DNA of 64,000 bases from assembly GCA_947086895.1 (NCBI GenBank), contig CAMUAR010000009.1:1-64000 (forward strand), in the 5' to 3' direction. The notes beneath the pieces were generated by a model. It searched no databases, had not been told where the DNA came from, and saw only the letters and a list, made by a program, of their open reading frames with translations. The first letter of the stretch is position 1, and every line of letters begins with the position of its first letter. Made by a program: the position numbers and the translations under genes. This DNA comes from an uncultured Lachnospiraceae bacterium (lineage in GTDB: Bacteria > Bacillota > Clostridia > Lachnospirales > Lachnospiraceae). Shown in pieces: positions 17,361 to 26,236 of the stretch.

Positions 17361-17413
17361 CGTCGGAGATCCCATCATTAGGTCTTAGAAGATGGAATTT
17401 CAGACGTTTTTTT
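17361..17413 (+). terminator. Second terminator-like hairpin
   Basis: CGTCGGAGATCCCATC and GATGGAATTTCAGACG pair imperfectly (the central mismatches are visible), followed by T7. The remainder of 17133-17633 is very AT-rich. It has an inverted repeat ATTTGCAAAC / GTTTG..GCAAAT around 17530-17595 and no gene. Confidence 0.6.
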
Positions 17414-17633
17414 ATCTTAATCACGTATTGATAAGTTTTTCGAAAATTAGTAATGTACTAAATATATATTTTTGATAATTAAAGTATTTAAATAATGATA
17501 TTTTTTTATAAAAATAATTTAAAACTAAAAATTTGCAAACAGGTGTATCTTAGTTTATATAATATTTTGTTTATTCCAGTTTGTTTTTGCAAATTTGAAT
17601 TATATAGAAAACAGCATAGAAATGAGGTTAAAA

Positions 17634-18962
17634 ATGCGACAGAAAACACTTTTTCAAGAATTTTTAAAATATATTGTTTCCAATATATGTGGAATGATTG
17701 GTTTGTCCTGCTATATTCTTGCCGACACTTATTTTATTTCCAAAGGAATTGGCGCGGACGGTCTTACTGCGCTGAATTTGGCACTTCCAATTTACAGCCT
17801 TGTCCATGGCAGCGGACTGATGCTCGGCATGGGCGGCGCGGTTCGATATTCGATCTTAAGAGGGCAAAACGATAAGGCAGCAGATAAAATATTTTCCAAT
17901 ACCATCAGTCTTGCAATAATATTGGGGATAATTTTTATATTTGCAGGAATTTTCTTTTCTAAGCCGATTGCAGCTGCATTGGGAGCTTCGGGCAATGTAT
18001 TTTATGCAGCAAATATATATTTAAAGGTTATTTTATTGTTTGCACCAGCTTTTTTGATAAACAATATTTTATTGTGTTTTGCGCGCAATAATGGAAATCC
18101 AAAGCTCTCTATGACAGCGATGTTAGCGGGCAGCTTTTCAAATATTATAATGGATTATTTGTTTATTTTTCCGCTGCATATGGGGATTTTAGGAGCGGTG
18201 CTTGCGACAGGTTTTGCGCCGCTGATTGGCATTGGTATTTTATGCGGGTGCAAAACTGCACAAAAAAATAAATTTTCATGGAGAGATTTTCACATCTCTG
18301 CCGGTTTGACAATAAAAATAGTCTCGGTTGGCATTCCGTCGTTTGTTACGGAAATTGCTTCGGGCATTGTTATGATTGTCTTTAATTTTATTTTTCTGCG
18401 ATTCCGTGGCAATATTGGTGTTGCTGCGTACAGTGTAGTTGCAAATTTATGGATTGTTGTTATATCGATCTACACTGGACTTGCGCAGGGAATGCAGCCG
18501 ATGGTAAGCCGTGCATTTGGATGTAAAGATCAAAAGAGCATGATAAAAATATTAAATTATGCGACGATATCAATTTTGCTTCTTTCCGCTTGTATTTATC
18601 TTGTATTTTTCCTGGCAGCAGAGCCGATTGTCAGCGCGTTTAACAGCGAGGGGGATTTGGTATTGCAAAAGATTGCCGTATCGGGATTAAAATTGTATTT
18701 TACTGCAATCTTATTTGCAGGTTGGAATATTATGTTATCTGTCTATTTGGCATCAATGGAAAAAGTGCTGCCGGCGCATATTATTTCACTGGCAAGAGGA
18801 TTTTTCTTAATCATTCCATTAGAATTTTTTCTTTCTTTTTTATGGGGGATCAAAGGCGTATGGCTGTCCTGTCTGGTGACGGAGGGGATTGTATGTGCGG
18901 CTGGTGTTATTATCATTTTTAAATTTAAGAAAATGCTCTGGAAAAATAATATTATTTCTTAA
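17634..18962 (+). CDS. MATE-family multidrug/metabolite efflux transporter
   Basis: 442-aa integral membrane protein with about 12 hydrophobic segments in two six-helix halves, the MATE layout. The first half has LADTYFISKGIGADGLTALN and the second the matching GLAQGMQPMVSRAFG segment. It exports cationic or aromatic compounds in exchange for Na+ or H+; the substrate is unknown. In-frame TTG 17595 and ATG 17622 exist, but GAGG at 17623-17626 points to ATG 17634. Transcribed alone. Confidence 0.92.
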   Translation: MRQKTLFQEFLKYIVSNICGMIGLSCYILADTYFISKGIGADGLTALNLALPIYSLVHGSGLMLGMGGAVRYSILRGQNDKAADKIFSNTISLAIILGIIFIFAGIFFSKPIAAALGASGNVFYAANIYLKVILLFAPAFLINNILLCFARNNGNPKLSMTAMLAGSFSNIIMDYLFIFPLHMGILGAVLATGFAPLIGIGILCGCKTAQKNKFSWRDFHISAGLTIKIVSVGIPSFVTEIASGIVMIVFNFIFLRFRGNIGVAAYSVVANLWIVVISIYTGLAQGMQPMVSRAFGCKDQKSMIKILNYATISILLLSACIYLVFFLAAEPIVSAFNSEGDLVLQKIAVSGLKLYFTAILFAGWNIMLSVYLASMEKVLPAHIISLARGFFLIIPLEFFLSFLWGIKGVWLSCLVTEGIVCAAGVIIIFKFKKMLWKNNIIS

Positions 18963-19302
18963 AAAAGATAATTTCAACATAACAAAATAATATCAGCCAA
19001 AACCAGATAAGAACCATTTTATGTAAGAATAGAAATCGAGAGCGGATGATCGTGTGAAAATACAGCGGTTTTTATTATTGATGTGAAAAATTAAGGTTTG
19101 TGTTTCTTTTCAGGCTTTTACAGACGGTTTTCAAAAGTTTGGAAATTTTTTGAATCTTTTTTGAAAATAAAGCAGGTTACAAGATCAAGATTTGGTTTTT
19201 ACAGGAAAATTTCAGAAAAATGCGAAAATAAATTTGCATAAAATAAATAAGAAATATTTAAGAAAATTTGTTAGAAATAGTGAAAAAGAAGAAATAAACG
19301 GA
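18963..19302. other. Intergenic region
   Basis: AT-rich, no ORF with a ribosome site and no clear terminator after the MATE gene. It leads into the promoter at 19303. Confidence 0.4.
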
Positions 19303-19331
19303 TTGACACTAAGGGAAATGTATAGTATACT
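19303..19331 (+). promoter_or_regulatory. Promoter of the GH43 gene
   Basis: TTGACA (19303-19308), 17-bp spacer, TATACT (19326-19331). Near-consensus. Confidence 0.8.
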
Positions 19332-19369
19332 TGAGAAAAAATAACGAAAAGTATAACGAAATAGAATAA

Positions 19370-19430
19370 AAGTTTGTGTCTGCGCTGCATCCGCAAACTT
19401 GAAATGCACAAAAAGCAGTGCAGAAATGAG
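19370..19430 (+). ncRNA. Pseudoknot leader, copy B (upstream of GH43)
   Basis: P1: AAGTTTGTG (19370-19378) with CGCAAACTT (19392-19400), 9 bp with one U-G. The P1 loop segment CTGCGCTGC (19380-19388) pairs with GCAGTGCAG (19415-19423), 9 bp with one G-U. AAATGAG follows at once, before the ATG at 19438. An A-rich linker (ACAAAAA) precedes the P2 3' strand, as in copies A and C. It begins about 40 nt after the -10 box, so it is part of the transcript. Confidence 0.6.
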
Positions 19431-19437
19431 AACATTT

Positions 19438-20913
19438 ATGTCAAATCCATATTTACCGAACTGGGAGTATATTCCAGATGGTGAACCGAGAGTATTTGGA
19501 GACAGAGTTTATATATACGGTTCGCACGACCAGGCAGGGTCGGATAAGTTTTGCGACTATGTTTTAAAATGCTGGAGCGCGCCGCTTGACAATTTAAATG
19601 ACTGGGTGTGCCACGGTGATATTTTCCACACAAGAGCAGACCGAGATCACGGGCAGGATACGCCATGGACAAAGGAAGGGCATTATCTGTTTGCGCCGGA
19701 TGTAGTTGAGAAAGATGGAAAGTATTATCTGTTTGCATACATAATCAATTCCATAGGCTGTGTCGGAGTGAGCGATCGCCCGGAAGGACCATTTCGCCTT
19801 TTGTCCCAGTACCGCTATACCGTGCCGGATGAAGTTTGCTGCAACGGCTGGTTTATTGATCCTGGCGTGCTTGTGGACGACGATGGAAAAGTTTATATTT
19901 ACTGCGGCTATGAAAGATCGTTTATGGCTCAGGTAGATCCAGACAATATGTATGAGGTTCCTCTGGAAAGCTGTATCGATCATATTATTCCATGTAAGTT
20001 GTCAAATCCGGGGCAGGATTCAAAAGAGACGAATCCGCCGACTGTGGCGAATGTGCCGGTTGCGAGCGCTTTTGGTTTTGATCATGACGAGGCTCTGTTT
20101 TTTGAGGCATGTTCTGTGCGCAAGATCAAAGGGCTTTATTATATGATCTATTCGCCGCATCGGGGATGCAGACTTGCCTATGCGACCGCAGAACATCCAG
20201 AAGGCCCGTTTACTTACCGCGGCTATATTGTTGATAACGGTATAGATTATCCGGGCGGAAACAATCACGGCTCCGTTGCATGCATCCATGGGCAATGGTA
20301 TATATTCTATCATCGAATGACAAATGGGTCGATTATGTCGCGCCGCGGCTGTGTGGAGAGGATTGAGATTCTGCCGGATGGAACAATACCGACCGTGGAG
20401 ATGACCTCGCTTGGCTTTGAAAAATCTCTCTCCCCATACCGTGTTACACCAGCAGATATTGCATGTGTTTTAAACGGCGGAGCGATTATAATAGAGAGAA
20501 ATGTATTTTCGCGCGTAGTGACAGGGATTACGGACGGCTGCGAGATCGGATATAAGTATTTTGATTTCGGGCAGGATGATTCCAGCAGGACAATGGAGTT
20601 TGCAGCAAAAACACATGGTTTGGGCTGTGACTGTACATTGCATATTTTTGTGGATGCTGTTTCAGGAGAAGCGCCGGCGGGGGATGCTGATGAAAAGAAT
20701 ACAGCAAATATTTGCGGTCAGAGCAGACCTTTGATTGAAATTGGTGCGTGTGGGATTGGACCGGACAGCGGTATTGCCCGCGCTATTGTAAAAAAGGTAA
20801 CGGGCAGACATGCAGTTTATTTTAAGGTATCGACAAAGTACGAAGGCTGGACCGGAGAGTTTTTCAAAGAAAGAATTCTGTTTGAGTTAGAAGAATTTGT
20901 ATTTATGAAATAA
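19438..20913 (+). CDS. Glycoside hydrolase family 43 protein
   Basis: 491 aa, no signal peptide, so probably intracellular. The five-bladed propeller of GH43 spans about residues 1-310, with the catalytic Asp expected near the start (NWEYIPDGEP), the pKa-modulating Asp in WFIDPGV and the acid Glu in LFFEACS. The C-terminal ~150 residues are a beta-sandwich (CBM6-like) accessory domain. Family members are beta-xylosidases, alpha-L-arabinofuranosidases or galactosidases; specificity cannot be set here. ATG 19438 is preferred over in-frame TTG 19399 and ATG 19426, which overlap the leader structure. Confidence 0.88.
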   Translation: MSNPYLPNWEYIPDGEPRVFGDRVYIYGSHDQAGSDKFCDYVLKCWSAPLDNLNDWVCHGDIFHTRADRDHGQDTPWTKEGHYLFAPDVVEKDGKYYLFAYIINSIGCVGVSDRPEGPFRLLSQYRYTVPDEVCCNGWFIDPGVLVDDDGKVYIYCGYERSFMAQVDPDNMYEVPLESCIDHIIPCKLSNPGQDSKETNPPTVANVPVASAFGFDHDEALFFEACSVRKIKGLYYMIYSPHRGCRLAYATAEHPEGPFTYRGYIVDNGIDYPGGNNHGSVACIHGQWYIFYHRMTNGSIMSRRGCVERIEILPDGTIPTVEMTSLGFEKSLSPYRVTPADIACVLNGGAIIIERNVFSRVVTGITDGCEIGYKYFDFGQDDSSRTMEFAAKTHGLGCDCTLHIFVDAVSGEAPAGDADEKNTANICGQSRPLIEIGACGIGPDSGIARAIVKKVTGRHAVYFKVSTKYEGWTGEFFKERILFELEEFVFMK

Positions 20914-21010
20914 AAAACGTAATATTGTAGAATCATCACCACTTTACAAGTTTTTCAAAAAATTATGATAGGGAAAATATTCCTGATTTTTCTATATTTT
21001 TTTCTCCTGT

Positions 21011-21027
21011 TTTGGCAAATTGCCAAA
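21011..21027 (+). promoter_or_regulatory. Perfect 17-bp palindrome upstream of GH5
   Basis: TTTGGCAA-A-TTGCCAAA, 8+1+8 bp. Its right arm supplies TTGCCA, 17 bp before TAAAAA, so it may cover a -35 box. It has the size and symmetry of a LacI-type or other repressor operator, but no similar copy was found elsewhere in the window. Confidence 0.45.
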
Positions 21028-21141
21028 TTGATTGCATTTTTTAAAAACGCTCTGGTGTAGAATCATTTATCAGGTAAAATCAGAAATATTTTGCAGCAAA
21101 GTCGGCATAAAAGAAATTTTATATTACAGAAAAGAGGGAAA

Positions 21142-22470
21142 ATGGCAGGTTATTTAAAAAAAGGTATGAAGAAAAAAATACTGAGTCTCTGGCTTGCCAC
21201 AGCACTTGTATTGACAGGGTGCAAAGACAAGGGACAAGATATGGAAAATCCGGCGGCAAGCGTAACCCCACAGATCCAGGACAACGAGCAGAACGATACA
21301 GAAAAAGATAACAATGATTTTAAAGATAACGAGCAGAACGATACAAAAAAAGATAACAATGACTCCAAAAATAATGAAAAAGAGAATCAGAATGGTCTGA
21401 AAAATCCACAGGTAATGCGAGATGATATTACAACAATGGAACTTGTGCATGAGATGGAGCTTGGCATCAATCTTGGCAATACGTTTGAGAGCGCAGGGTT
21501 CAGCGCTATGACGGTAACTGCGTATGAGACGGCATGGGGCAGCCCGGTAATCACTCCAAAAATGATTGAAGGCTATGCAGAATGCGGGTTTGGCGTACTT
21601 CGTATACCGGTGGCATGGTCGAATCTGATGGGGGATGATTACACCATCAACGAAAAATATTTAACCCGCGTAAAGTCTGTTGTGAACTGTGCGTTAAATG
21701 CCGGGCTGTATGTGATTTTAAATATTCACTGGGACGGCGGATGGTGGACGGGTTTTGCAGTTCCAGAAGAAAAAGATGAGTGCATGTATAAATATGAGAG
21801 AATATGGACGCAGCTGACCGAAGCGTTCCGCGATTATGGCGATTATCTGATGTTTGAATCTCTGAATGAGGAAGGCTGCTGGGATACGATCTGGAACCGC
21901 TGGGGCGGTTCAGAGGGAAAAGACGTAGCGTTTGGACTGCTGAATGAAATTAATCAGAAATTTGTTGATATTGTGCGCGCTTCCGGCGGAAATAACGAGC
22001 AGAGGCACTTATTGATTGCAGGCTATGCAACAGACATTGAATGGACGTGCGACGAATTCTTTAAAATGCCAAATGACCCAGCAGGGCGCATGGCTGTATC
22101 AGTGCATTATTATACTCCGTCCACTTTTGCGATTTTGGATCAGGATGCAGAATGGGGAAAGGTACAGACAAACTGGGGAACCGATGCGGAGTATAAAGAA
22201 CTTAACAGGAATATGGATATGATGAAAGAACATTTTGTGGATAAGGGTATTCCAGTTATTATCGGAGAGTACGGCAGTGTGACGCGCGGCAAGGAAGAAG
22301 GCGCAGTAAATAGGTTCTTGACAGCAGTCTGCGAGGCAGCTTACACGCGCGGAATGTGTCCGGTATTATGGGATATTACAGATGTATTTTACAACCGCAG
22401 AAAAGCAGAGTTTGTTGATCAGGATCTGCTTGAGGGATTGATGTCGATAAAGGGAATGGAACGGAAGTAG
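21142..22470 (+). CDS. Secreted lipoprotein endoglucanase-type glycoside hydrolase family 5
   Basis: 442 aa. Starts MAGYLKKGMKKKIL with a lipobox ending in LVLTGC (Cys about 32), so it is a surface lipoprotein. A low-complexity N/D/E/K linker with a repeated 15-residue unit (residues 47-76) follows, then the GH5 barrel (about 95-440). Seen: INLGNTFE, RIPVAW, the acid/base Glu in ESLNEEG and the nucleophile Glu in IIGEYGSV. The LGNT and WGSPVIT style is closest to GH5 endoglucanases (subfamilies 2/4), but glucomannan could be cut too. In-frame TTG 21091 is less likely than ATG 21142 after AGAGGGAAA. Confidence 0.9.
   Translation: MAGYLKKGMKKKILSLWLATALVLTGCKDKGQDMENPAASVTPQIQDNEQNDTEKDNNDFKDNEQNDTKKDNNDSKNNEKENQNGLKNPQVMRDDITTMELVHEMELGINLGNTFESAGFSAMTVTAYETAWGSPVITPKMIEGYAECGFGVLRIPVAWSNLMGDDYTINEKYLTRVKSVVNCALNAGLYVILNIHWDGGWWTGFAVPEEKDECMYKYERIWTQLTEAFRDYGDYLMFESLNEEGCWDTIWNRWGGSEGKDVAFGLLNEINQKFVDIVRASGGNNEQRHLLIAGYATDIEWTCDEFFKMPNDPAGRMAVSVHYYTPSTFAILDQDAEWGKVQTNWGTDAEYKELNRNMDMMKEHFVDKGIPVIIGEYGSVTRGKEEGAVNRFLTAVCEAAYTRGMCPVLWDITDVFYNRRKAEFVDQDLLEGLMSIKGMERK
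21280..21369 (+). repeat. Two tandem 45-bp units in the GH5 linker
   Basis: Units 21280-21324 and 21325-21369 differ at only a few positions. They encode the repeated linker sequence DNEQNDTxKDNND. Length is a multiple of three, so copy-number change would alter linker length without frameshift. Confidence 0.85.
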
Positions 22471-22486
22471 AGGGATTTTATAAATG

Positions 22487-22526
22487 CAGGGCGGACATCG
22501 GGTTTCGATGTCCGCCCTGTTGGTTT
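22487..22526 (+). terminator. Terminator of the GH5 gene
   Basis: CAGGGCGGACATCG (22487-22500) pairs perfectly with CGATGTCCGCCCTG (22506-22519) around a 5-nt loop, followed by TTGGTTT. Very stable; the T tract is short. Confidence 0.8.
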
Positions 22527-22606
22527 AAATTTACGTTGTATTTTCATTGATTATATATTATAATTATAATACAAAATCAATGGATATGTAATACAATAGC
22601 TACATT

Positions 22607-22890
22607 ACAAATCTGAATTGATGATACATTGAAAAAGGATGCTGATGAACTTTTTTCTAGCCTTGGTCTTGATATATCAACAGCGATACGTATTTTTTTA
22701 AATGCTTCCATTGAAAATGCAGGAATTCCTTTTTCAGTGCGTCATAAGACAATTCCTAACTCGCTTCAAAAAGCAGTTTATGACAGTAGATATCGCCAGA
22801 ATCTTAATGGTTCTTTTGATACTGCTGAGGACGCTATCGCTTCAATGTTAGAGGATTCGGCTATGTATCAAATTTGTGAAGATGTTTGTA
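22607..22890 (+). pseudogene. Decayed RelB/DinJ-type antitoxin
   Basis: The frame at 22617 onward reads DDTLKKDADELFSSLGLDI, STAIRIFLNASIENAGIPF, typical DinJ antitoxin sequence. The expected N-terminal strand (TNLN then IRID) is present only as TNLN in another frame at 22607-22618, followed by stops, so a short deletion shifted the frame. No ATG start remains in frame; TTG 22629 is the first candidate. The C-terminal end runs into transposase-like DNA. No partner toxin is seen. Confidence 0.7.
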
Positions 22891-22921
22891 TTCTCTCTGC
22901 AACAGCAACAGGTAGTCATTC

Positions 22922-23133
22922 TGGCTTCACTGGTGTCTTGATGTAATTTTCCGTGAGGATGCATCAAGGGTAAGGAAGAACAATTCCCGTGAAATCTTAA
23001 TATTCTTTGGAAAACTGCCCTAAACCTTGTTTCACAAGCACAGTACGGACGAATTAGCAAAAAAAGATTAATGTTTAAAGCTGCTCTTGAATCGGAGTTG
23101 TTTTTAAAGGTTTTGTTTTCTCCTAAAAAGTAA
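22922..23133 (+). pseudogene. ISAs1-type transposase C-terminal fragment
   Basis: Frame from 22922: WLHWCLDVIFREDASRVRKN, matching the C-terminal end of ISAs1/H-repeat transposases. A one-base shift near 23003 then gives LWKTALNLVSQ and a basic end (SKKRLMFKAALES), closing at TAA 23131-23133. Only the last ~70 residues survive, with a frameshift. Confidence 0.7.
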
Positions 23134-23234
23134 ATGCTGTTGCCTTGAGTATGTTTCTTTTTCAATTTGATTATGCAGCTTAATATCAAGGACATTGCAG
23201 ACAAAGCAGATGCGATTATTGTGGAAACTTAACA

Positions 23235-23410
23235 GAAGCAGGTTCAGCAAAATTTTTTGTAAAAAAGAATGGAGATACAACGATAGAAAAAAGAGGAGTT
23301 TTAACAGAGCAGAAGATAAGAAAAATACGCGAATTTATAAAAATGAATTATAAGGAAATGATTTAAAATGGATGGAACTTAGTAAGACCGGATTTTATGG
23401 AGATAAATAG
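23235..23410 (+). pseudogene. Remnant of a small unknown gene
   Basis: Frame from 23235 reads AGSAKFFVKKNGDTTIEKRG and RKIREFIKMNYKEMI. A one-base shift near 23363 then gives LKWMELSKTGFYGDK and a stop at 23408-23410. The pattern resembles the C-terminal half of DUF4160-type small proteins, a weak assignment. No start is present. Confidence 0.45.
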
Positions 23411-23526
23411 ATAAGATATTTTTATTGGTGATTTGTCTAAAATATAGTATGGTTATAATCAGGAAAGAGGTTGTCGGCAAATTGTAATTATATAGATTAT
23501 GATCAAAAAATAATTAAAAAACCCTC

Positions 23527-23554
23527 TTTACAAAGCATGGAAAGTTGGTATAAT
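23527..23554 (+). promoter_or_regulatory. Promoter of galK-galE
   Basis: TTTACA (23527-23532), 16-bp spacer, TATAAT (23549-23554), about 100 bp before galK. Confidence 0.65.
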
Positions 23555-23654
23555 TAAAACAGAAAAAGTAATTTGAAACAAAAAAATTGTTGTTAATTAA
23601 AAATTTGTAATATAGTAGCATGTTATGTGCAAAATTGCGCAGAAAGGGGCGGAA

Positions 23655-24815
23655 ATGAAGGAAAAATTGTTGGAGGAGTTTCGCAGGGTGTTTGGCAGGG
23701 AGGCAGAGAATGTCTATTTTGCACCGGGGCGTGTCAATCTGATCGGCGAACATACGGATTATAATGGGGGGCATGTATTTCCATGCGCACTGACCATTGG
23801 TACTTATGCTGCTGCAGCAAAAAATGACGATCACACTGTTCGATTTTATTCGATGAATTTTAAAGATAAGGGTGTGATTACAGCAAATATTGATGATTTG
23901 AAAAATGAGAGAAGCCATGATTGGGCAAACTATCCGAAGGGTGTAATTAAGGTTATGCTGGATATGGGTTGTCCATTTGTTTCAGGTATGGATATTTTGT
24001 ATTTTGGAAATATTCCGAATTCTTCGGGGCTTTCTTCCTCCGCATCGCTTGAGGTGCTGACTGGTTATGTAGTCAGAGAGCTGTTTGGACTTGAAATTGA
24101 TTTTGTGGAACTTGCAAAGATTGGCAAAAAGGCGGAAAATGAATTTATCGGTGTAAACTGCGGTATTATGGATCAGTTTGCGATCGCTATGGGAAAGAAG
24201 GATAATGCAATTTTTCTTGACACAGCGGATTTGTCTTACGAGTATGCGCCGATTGTGCTGGAAAATGCAAAAATTGTGATTGCCAGCAGCAACAAAAAGC
24301 GCGGTTTAAATGATTCAAAATACAATGAGCGCAGAGGGGAATGCGAGGCGGCGCTTGAAAAGTTAAAGACGGTGCTTGAGATCCATTCGCTGGGCGAGCT
24401 GACGGAGGAGCAGTTTGAGGCAAACCGCGCTGTGATCGGCGATCCGGTGAAGGAGCGCCGCGCAAAACATGCGGTTTATGAGAATCAGCGCACCATCAAG
24501 GCAGTTGCCGCGCTGAAAGCAAACGATATTGAAGAGTTTGGTCGTCTGATGGTTGCATCCCACAATTCTTTAAGAGATGATTACGAGGTGACAGGTCTTG
24601 AACTTGATACACTTGTCGAAGCATCTCTTGCGCAGAAGGGCGTGATTGGGTCGCGCATGACGGGAGCAGGCTTTGGCGGCTGTACCGTAAGCATTGTAAA
24701 GACGGAGGAAGTCGAGGAATTTATCCGCAATGTGGGCGGACTGTACAAGGAAAAGATCGGCTATGCTGCCGACTTTTATGTAGTGGATGCTGGTTCAGGT
24801 CCATATACATTATAA
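23655..24815 (+). CDS. galK: Galactokinase
   Basis: Phosphorylates galactose at C1 with ATP, first step of the Leloir pathway. 386 aa, a normal length. The GHMP-kinase signatures are clear: GRVNLIGEHTDYNGG at about residue 26, NSSGLSSSASLEVL as the phosphate-binding loop at about 120, and SRMTGAGFGGCTV near residue 335. In-frame start 23625 is possible, but AAAGGGG precedes ATG 23655. It forms an operon with galE 27 bp downstream. No galT is in the window. Galactose could come from galactomannan side chains. Confidence 0.97.
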   Translation: MKEKLLEEFRRVFGREAENVYFAPGRVNLIGEHTDYNGGHVFPCALTIGTYAAAAKNDDHTVRFYSMNFKDKGVITANIDDLKNERSHDWANYPKGVIKVMLDMGCPFVSGMDILYFGNIPNSSGLSSSASLEVLTGYVVRELFGLEIDFVELAKIGKKAENEFIGVNCGIMDQFAIAMGKKDNAIFLDTADLSYEYAPIVLENAKIVIASSNKKRGLNDSKYNERRGECEAALEKLKTVLEIHSLGELTEEQFEANRAVIGDPVKERRAKHAVYENQRTIKAVAALKANDIEEFGRLMVASHNSLRDDYEVTGLELDTLVEASLAQKGVIGSRMTGAGFGGCTVSIVKTEEVEEFIRNVGGLYKEKIGYAADFYVVDAGSGPYTL

Positions 24816-24842
24816 AAAAACTATGCAGAAAGGGGAAATGTT

Positions 24843-25835
24843 ATGGCTATTTTAGTATTAGGTGGTGCGGGATATATTGGTTCCCACACAGTTTATGAAC
24901 TGATTGATCGCGGCGAGGAAGTTGTTGTTGCGGATAATCTGGAGACTGGTCATATCGAGGCTGTGCATCCAAAGGCAAAATTTTATCAGGGAGATATCCG
25001 TGACCGGGCTTTTGTTGATAAGGTGTTTGAAGAATGCAAGATCGATGCGGTAATTCATTTTGCTGCGAATTCTCTGGTCGGTGAGAGCATGACGAACCCT
25101 TTAAAGTATTACGACAATAACCTTTGTGGGACAAAGGTGCTGCTTGAGTCGATGGTGGCACACCGCATTGATAAAATTGTGTTCTCTTCCACAGCGGCAA
25201 CTTACGGAGAGCCAAAGAATATTCCGATTATGGAATCGGATTCCACACATCCGACAAACTGCTATGGCGAGACAAAGCTCTCGATGGAAAAAATGTTTAA
25301 GTGGACTGGAAGAGCGCATGGTTTGCGCTATGTGTCCCTGCGCTATTTTAATGCGTGCGGCGCGCATGAGAGCGGCGAGATTGGCGAGGCTCATGCACCG
25401 GAGACACACTTGATTCCGCTGATTCTTCAGGTGCCGAACGGCAAGCGTGAGGCGATCACCATTTTTGGAGATGATTATCAAACGCCGGACGGAACCTGCA
25501 TCCGCGATTATATTCATGTGACAGATCTTGCTATGGCACATATTCTTGCGGTACAATATCTGCGCGACGGCAATATAAGCAATATTTTCAATCTCGGCAA
25601 CGGCGTTGGCTTCTCGGTAAAAGAAGTGATTGAAACCGCGCGTAAAGTAACGGGACATCCGATTCCGGCGGTTATCTCAGAGCGTCGTGCAGGCGATCCG
25701 GCGAGACTGATCGCATCAAGCGAGAAGGCAAGACAGGTACTTGGCTGGAATCCGCAGCATGATGATCTTGAAAAAATTATCGCATCCGCATGGAAGTGGC
25801 ACAAGAATCATCCGAATGGATTTGAAAAAAAATAA
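24843..25835 (+). CDS. galE: UDP-glucose 4-epimerase
   Basis: Interconverts UDP-galactose and UDP-glucose using bound NAD+. 330 aa, a standard extended short-chain dehydrogenase: Rossmann motif GGAGYIG at residues 7-13, catalytic Ser-Thr region [10 protein letters not shown] (about 117-126) and YGETK with Tyr and Lys (about 142-146). Second gene of galK-galE, with AAAGGGG before the ATG. Confidence 0.97.
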   Translation: MAILVLGGAGYIGSHTVYELIDRGEEVVVADNLETGHIEAVHPKAKFYQGDIRDRAFVDKVFEECKIDAVIHFAANSLVGESMTNPLKYYDNNLCGTKVLLESMVAHRIDKIVFSSTAATYGEPKNIPIMESDSTHPTNCYGETKLSMEKMFKWTGRAHGLRYVSLRYFNACGAHESGEIGEAHAPETHLIPLILQVPNGKREAITIFGDDYQTPDGTCIRDYIHVTDLAMAHILAVQYLRDGNISNIFNLGNGVGFSVKEVIETARKVTGHPIPAVISERRAGDPARLIASSEKARQVLGWNPQHDDLEKIIASAWKWHKNHPNGFEKK

Positions 25836-25838
25836 GCA

Positions 25839-25874
25839 AAAAAGGGCGATTCCGATTGAGGAACGCCCTTTTTT
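25839..25874 (+). terminator. Terminator of galK-galE
   Basis: AAAAAAGGGCG and CGCCCTTTTTT form a perfect hairpin with U-run; bidirectional. Confidence 0.85.
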
Positions 25875-25961
25875 ATGCACAGCCCCATGCAGTGGAAGAC
25901 CGCCGCTAAAACGGCGCACAGAGATAAAATCCTCCTACTTGATTGCACACAAATATTCAGA
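25875..25961 (+). repeat. Dispersed hairpin-rich intergenic repeat, copy 1
   Basis: Begins right after the terminator T-run with ATGCACAGCCCCATGCAG, then a hairpin around CCGCCGctaaaaCGGCG, then TCCTCCTACTTGATTGCAC. The same blocks in the same order occur at 55707-55813. The rest of 25962-26142 has a GC-rich inverted repeat near 25985-26010 and no gene. Confidence 0.65.
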
Positions 25962-26142
25962 GGAAAAACATCAGTGAAAGCTGCCCGCATCCCGCGGCGA
26001 GCAGGGAAAGGAAACTTTCCTATTAAAACTTCCCCGCTTAATTTTGCAGTTATAAAAGGCGCGTTAAAGCTGAAAAATGGAACTGCTGATATAAAATCAA
26101 AATAAAACTCCATAAACTGGGAGAAATGCCTTTGTAAATTGC

Positions 26143-26171
26143 TTGACAGAAAGGTGATAATTTACTACAAT
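26143..26171 (+). promoter_or_regulatory. Promoter of the signal peptidase gene
   Basis: TTGACA (26143-26148), 17-bp spacer, TACAAT (26166-26171). Confidence 0.8.
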
Positions 26172-26236
26172 AAAGAACAGGTGCTTTAAAAAATAATGTC
26201 CGTATTTTAAAAACGGGAGTTTGGACAGAAGAGAGG

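Noticed and set aside
17520..17634. Another copy of the pseudoknot leader before the MATE gene
   Set aside because: AGTTTG and CAAATT can pair and a similar AGCATAGAAATGAGG ribosome region is present, but the loop is only T-rich and has no complementary downstream partner.
25808..26113. Minus-strand ORF over the intergenic repeat after galE (and the similar one at 55627-55878)
   Set aside because: The similarity of the two translations comes from the shared DNA repeat. Both ORFs cross terminators and lack ribosome sites.
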